From Humibacillus sp. DSM 29435 (lineage in GTDB: Bacteria > Actinomycetota > Actinomycetes > Actinomycetales > Dermatophilaceae): a stretch of 64,000 nt of DNA. The stretch spans positions 62,001-126,000 of the forward strand of contig NZ_MAST01000003.1 of NCBI RefSeq assembly GCF_001758225.1, written 5' to 3'. The notes beneath the pieces were generated by a model. The model saw only the letters and a program-made list of their open reading frames with translations, searched no databases and was not told the origin of the DNA. A program made the translations under genes and the position numbers. Below, piece after piece: positions 63,057-64,000 of this stretch; position 1 is the stretch's first letter, and each line of letters begins with the position of its first letter.

Positions 63057-64000
63057 ATGTCCGACCCCCGCGACCCCTTCGACGGCCGAGACGACGATCG
63101 TGACGAGCTGAGCGGTCGCGACGACGACTTCGACCTCTCCGACCTGCCTGACCTGCCGGACCCGCAGGGGATGAACCCGGGTGATCTCGGCGCGATGCTC
63201 GAGCAGGTGCTCGGTGAGGCGGTGTCCAACCCCGAGCTGGCCGAGGCCATGCGCAGCATGGGGGTCGACCCCACCGACCCCTCCACCCAAGCCGCGATGC
63301 GAGCCCAGCTCAGCACCTTCATGGCGGCGCAGCAGTCGCCGACCGGCTCGCGTGACCTGGCCACCGAGGTGGCGCGCAAGCACGTGGCCGCCACCGAGGG
63401 CAACGACGTGCACGACGCAGCTGCCGCGCGGTCGATCGAGGATGCCGTGTCGGTCGCCACGCTGTGGCTCAACGAGCAGACGACGCTCGACGCCCCCTCC
63501 TGGCGGGCCACCGGGTTCAGCCGGGCCGAGTGGGTCGACGCGACGATGCCGCGGTGGTTCGAGCTCATCGAGCCCGTCTCCGACGGCGTGACCACCGCCA
63601 CCACCGAGGCCCTGCGCAAGCAGGTGCGCGACCTCGGCCCCGAGGCCTTCGGCGATGCGCTCCCCCCGGGCGTCCCTGCTGGGTTCGACCCCAGCGCCAT
63701 GGTGGAGCAGTGGGCGCCGATGCTCGGAAACCTCAGTCGCCAGATGTTCTCTGCCCAGCTCGGGCAGGCCGTCGGCACCCTTGCGACCGAGGTCGTCGGT
63801 GCGACCGAGGTGGGTCTGCCGCTGACCGAGCCGGGGCTCGTGGCCCTGCTGCCGGGCAACGTGGCTGCGATGGCACAGGCCCTCGAGATCGACATCGCCC
63901 AGGTGCGGCTCTACCTGGCCGTGCGTGAGGCCGCCCGCGTGCGCCTGTTCTCTCAGGTGCCGTGGCTCGGGCCGCAGCTGTTGTCGGCCGTCAGCGACTA
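63057..64000 (+). CDS. Zinc-dependent metalloprotease, DUF2342 family (partial)
   Basis: ATG 63057 starts a frame open to the right window edge (314 codons visible). An acidic, Asp-rich N-terminus is followed by MNPGDLGAMLEQVLGEAV, ATLWLNEQTTLDAPSWRATG, FSRAEWVDATMPRWFELIEPV, LSRQMFSAQLGQAVGTLATEV and PLLPGNVAA-like VALLPGNVAAMAQALEID, typical of the actinobacterial DUF2342 family. The HExxH zinc motif would lie beyond the edge. It is divergent from moaE with CAGGAG upstream of the ATG. Confidence 0.88.
   Translation, partial: MSDPRDPFDGRDDDRDELSGRDDDFDLSDLPDLPDPQGMNPGDLGAMLEQVLGEAVSNPELAEAMRSMGVDPTDPSTQAAMRAQLSTFMAAQQSPTGSRDLATEVARKHVAATEGNDVHDAAAARSIEDAVSVATLWLNEQTTLDAPSWRATGFSRAEWVDATMPRWFELIEPVSDGVTTATTEALRKQVRDLGPEAFGDALPPGVPAGFDPSAMVEQWAPMLGNLSRQMFSAQLGQAVGTLATEVVGATEVGLPLTEPGLVALLPGNVAAMAQALEIDIAQVRLYLAVREAARVRLFSQVPWLGPQLLSAVSD

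Overview
This is a high-GC actinobacterial chromosome segment. The support is gene content: MtrAB-LpqB, mycothione reductase and RsrA (mycothiol redox system), FbiA/FbiB (coenzyme F420), a WhiB regulator, ribosomal protein bL37 and several actinobacteria-restricted DUF families. Gene order also matches, from memory, the Mycobacterium blocks lpqB-mtrB-mtrA-ahcY, manB-DUF3499-zincin-whiB2-fbiAB and sigH/sigR-SRAP-aroA-rsgA. A member of the Micrococcales, perhaps Intrasporangiaceae, is my inference.

Layout. 1-10.6 kb: ComF-like protein (cut by the window edge), lpqB-mtrB-mtrA, two paralogous lipoproteins, ahcY, a DUF808 membrane protein and mycothione reductase. 10.6-19.5 kb: SIS-domain protein, Trm112-like protein, phosphomannomutase, DUF3499, a zincin-fold protein lacking HExxH, DUF5719, a giant membrane glycosyltransferase and whiB2. 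19.5-24.4 kb: fbiA-fbiB, a 51-bp tandem repeat array, a quinone-oxidoreductase-like enzyme and malic enzyme. 24.5-27.5 kb: a 31-residue peptide gene with a strong promoter, followed by two membrane HD-domain proteins. 27.6-35.9 kb: bL37, rsrA-sigR, a hydrolase, SRAP, a DoxX-like protein, aroA-rsgA, an inserted methyltransferase, hisN and a GNAT. 36-38.7 kb: a paired M16 peptidase operon. 38.7-47.6 kb: a cluster resembling E. coli ynjBCD-ynjF (ABC importer plus CDP-alcohol phosphotransferase), with a flavin disulfide reductase, a methyltransferase and a radical SAM protein. Its binding-protein gene has an in-frame TGA and its ATPase gene a frameshift. 48.4-52 kb: a lower-GC island with a Lactobacillus-type pyruvate oxidase and a second-type gap gene, bounded by ISL3-like and IS110-like transposase remnants. 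52-64 kb: class V aminotransferase, mgtE, a ScyD/ScyE-like secreted protein, initiator tRNA-Met, UPF0182, a PPA1309-family protein, a second 51-bp array, YlbL-like protease, moaE and a DUF2342 metalloprotease (cut by the window edge).

Most of the window is conserved housekeeping and envelope/redox biology, with many 4-base GTGA/ATGA gene overlaps that suggest translational coupling. The least explained parts are the damaged YnjBCDF-like cluster, the pyruvate oxidase/gap island, the micropeptide plus HD-protein operon, and the two 51-bp repeat arrays that both lie between convergent genes.
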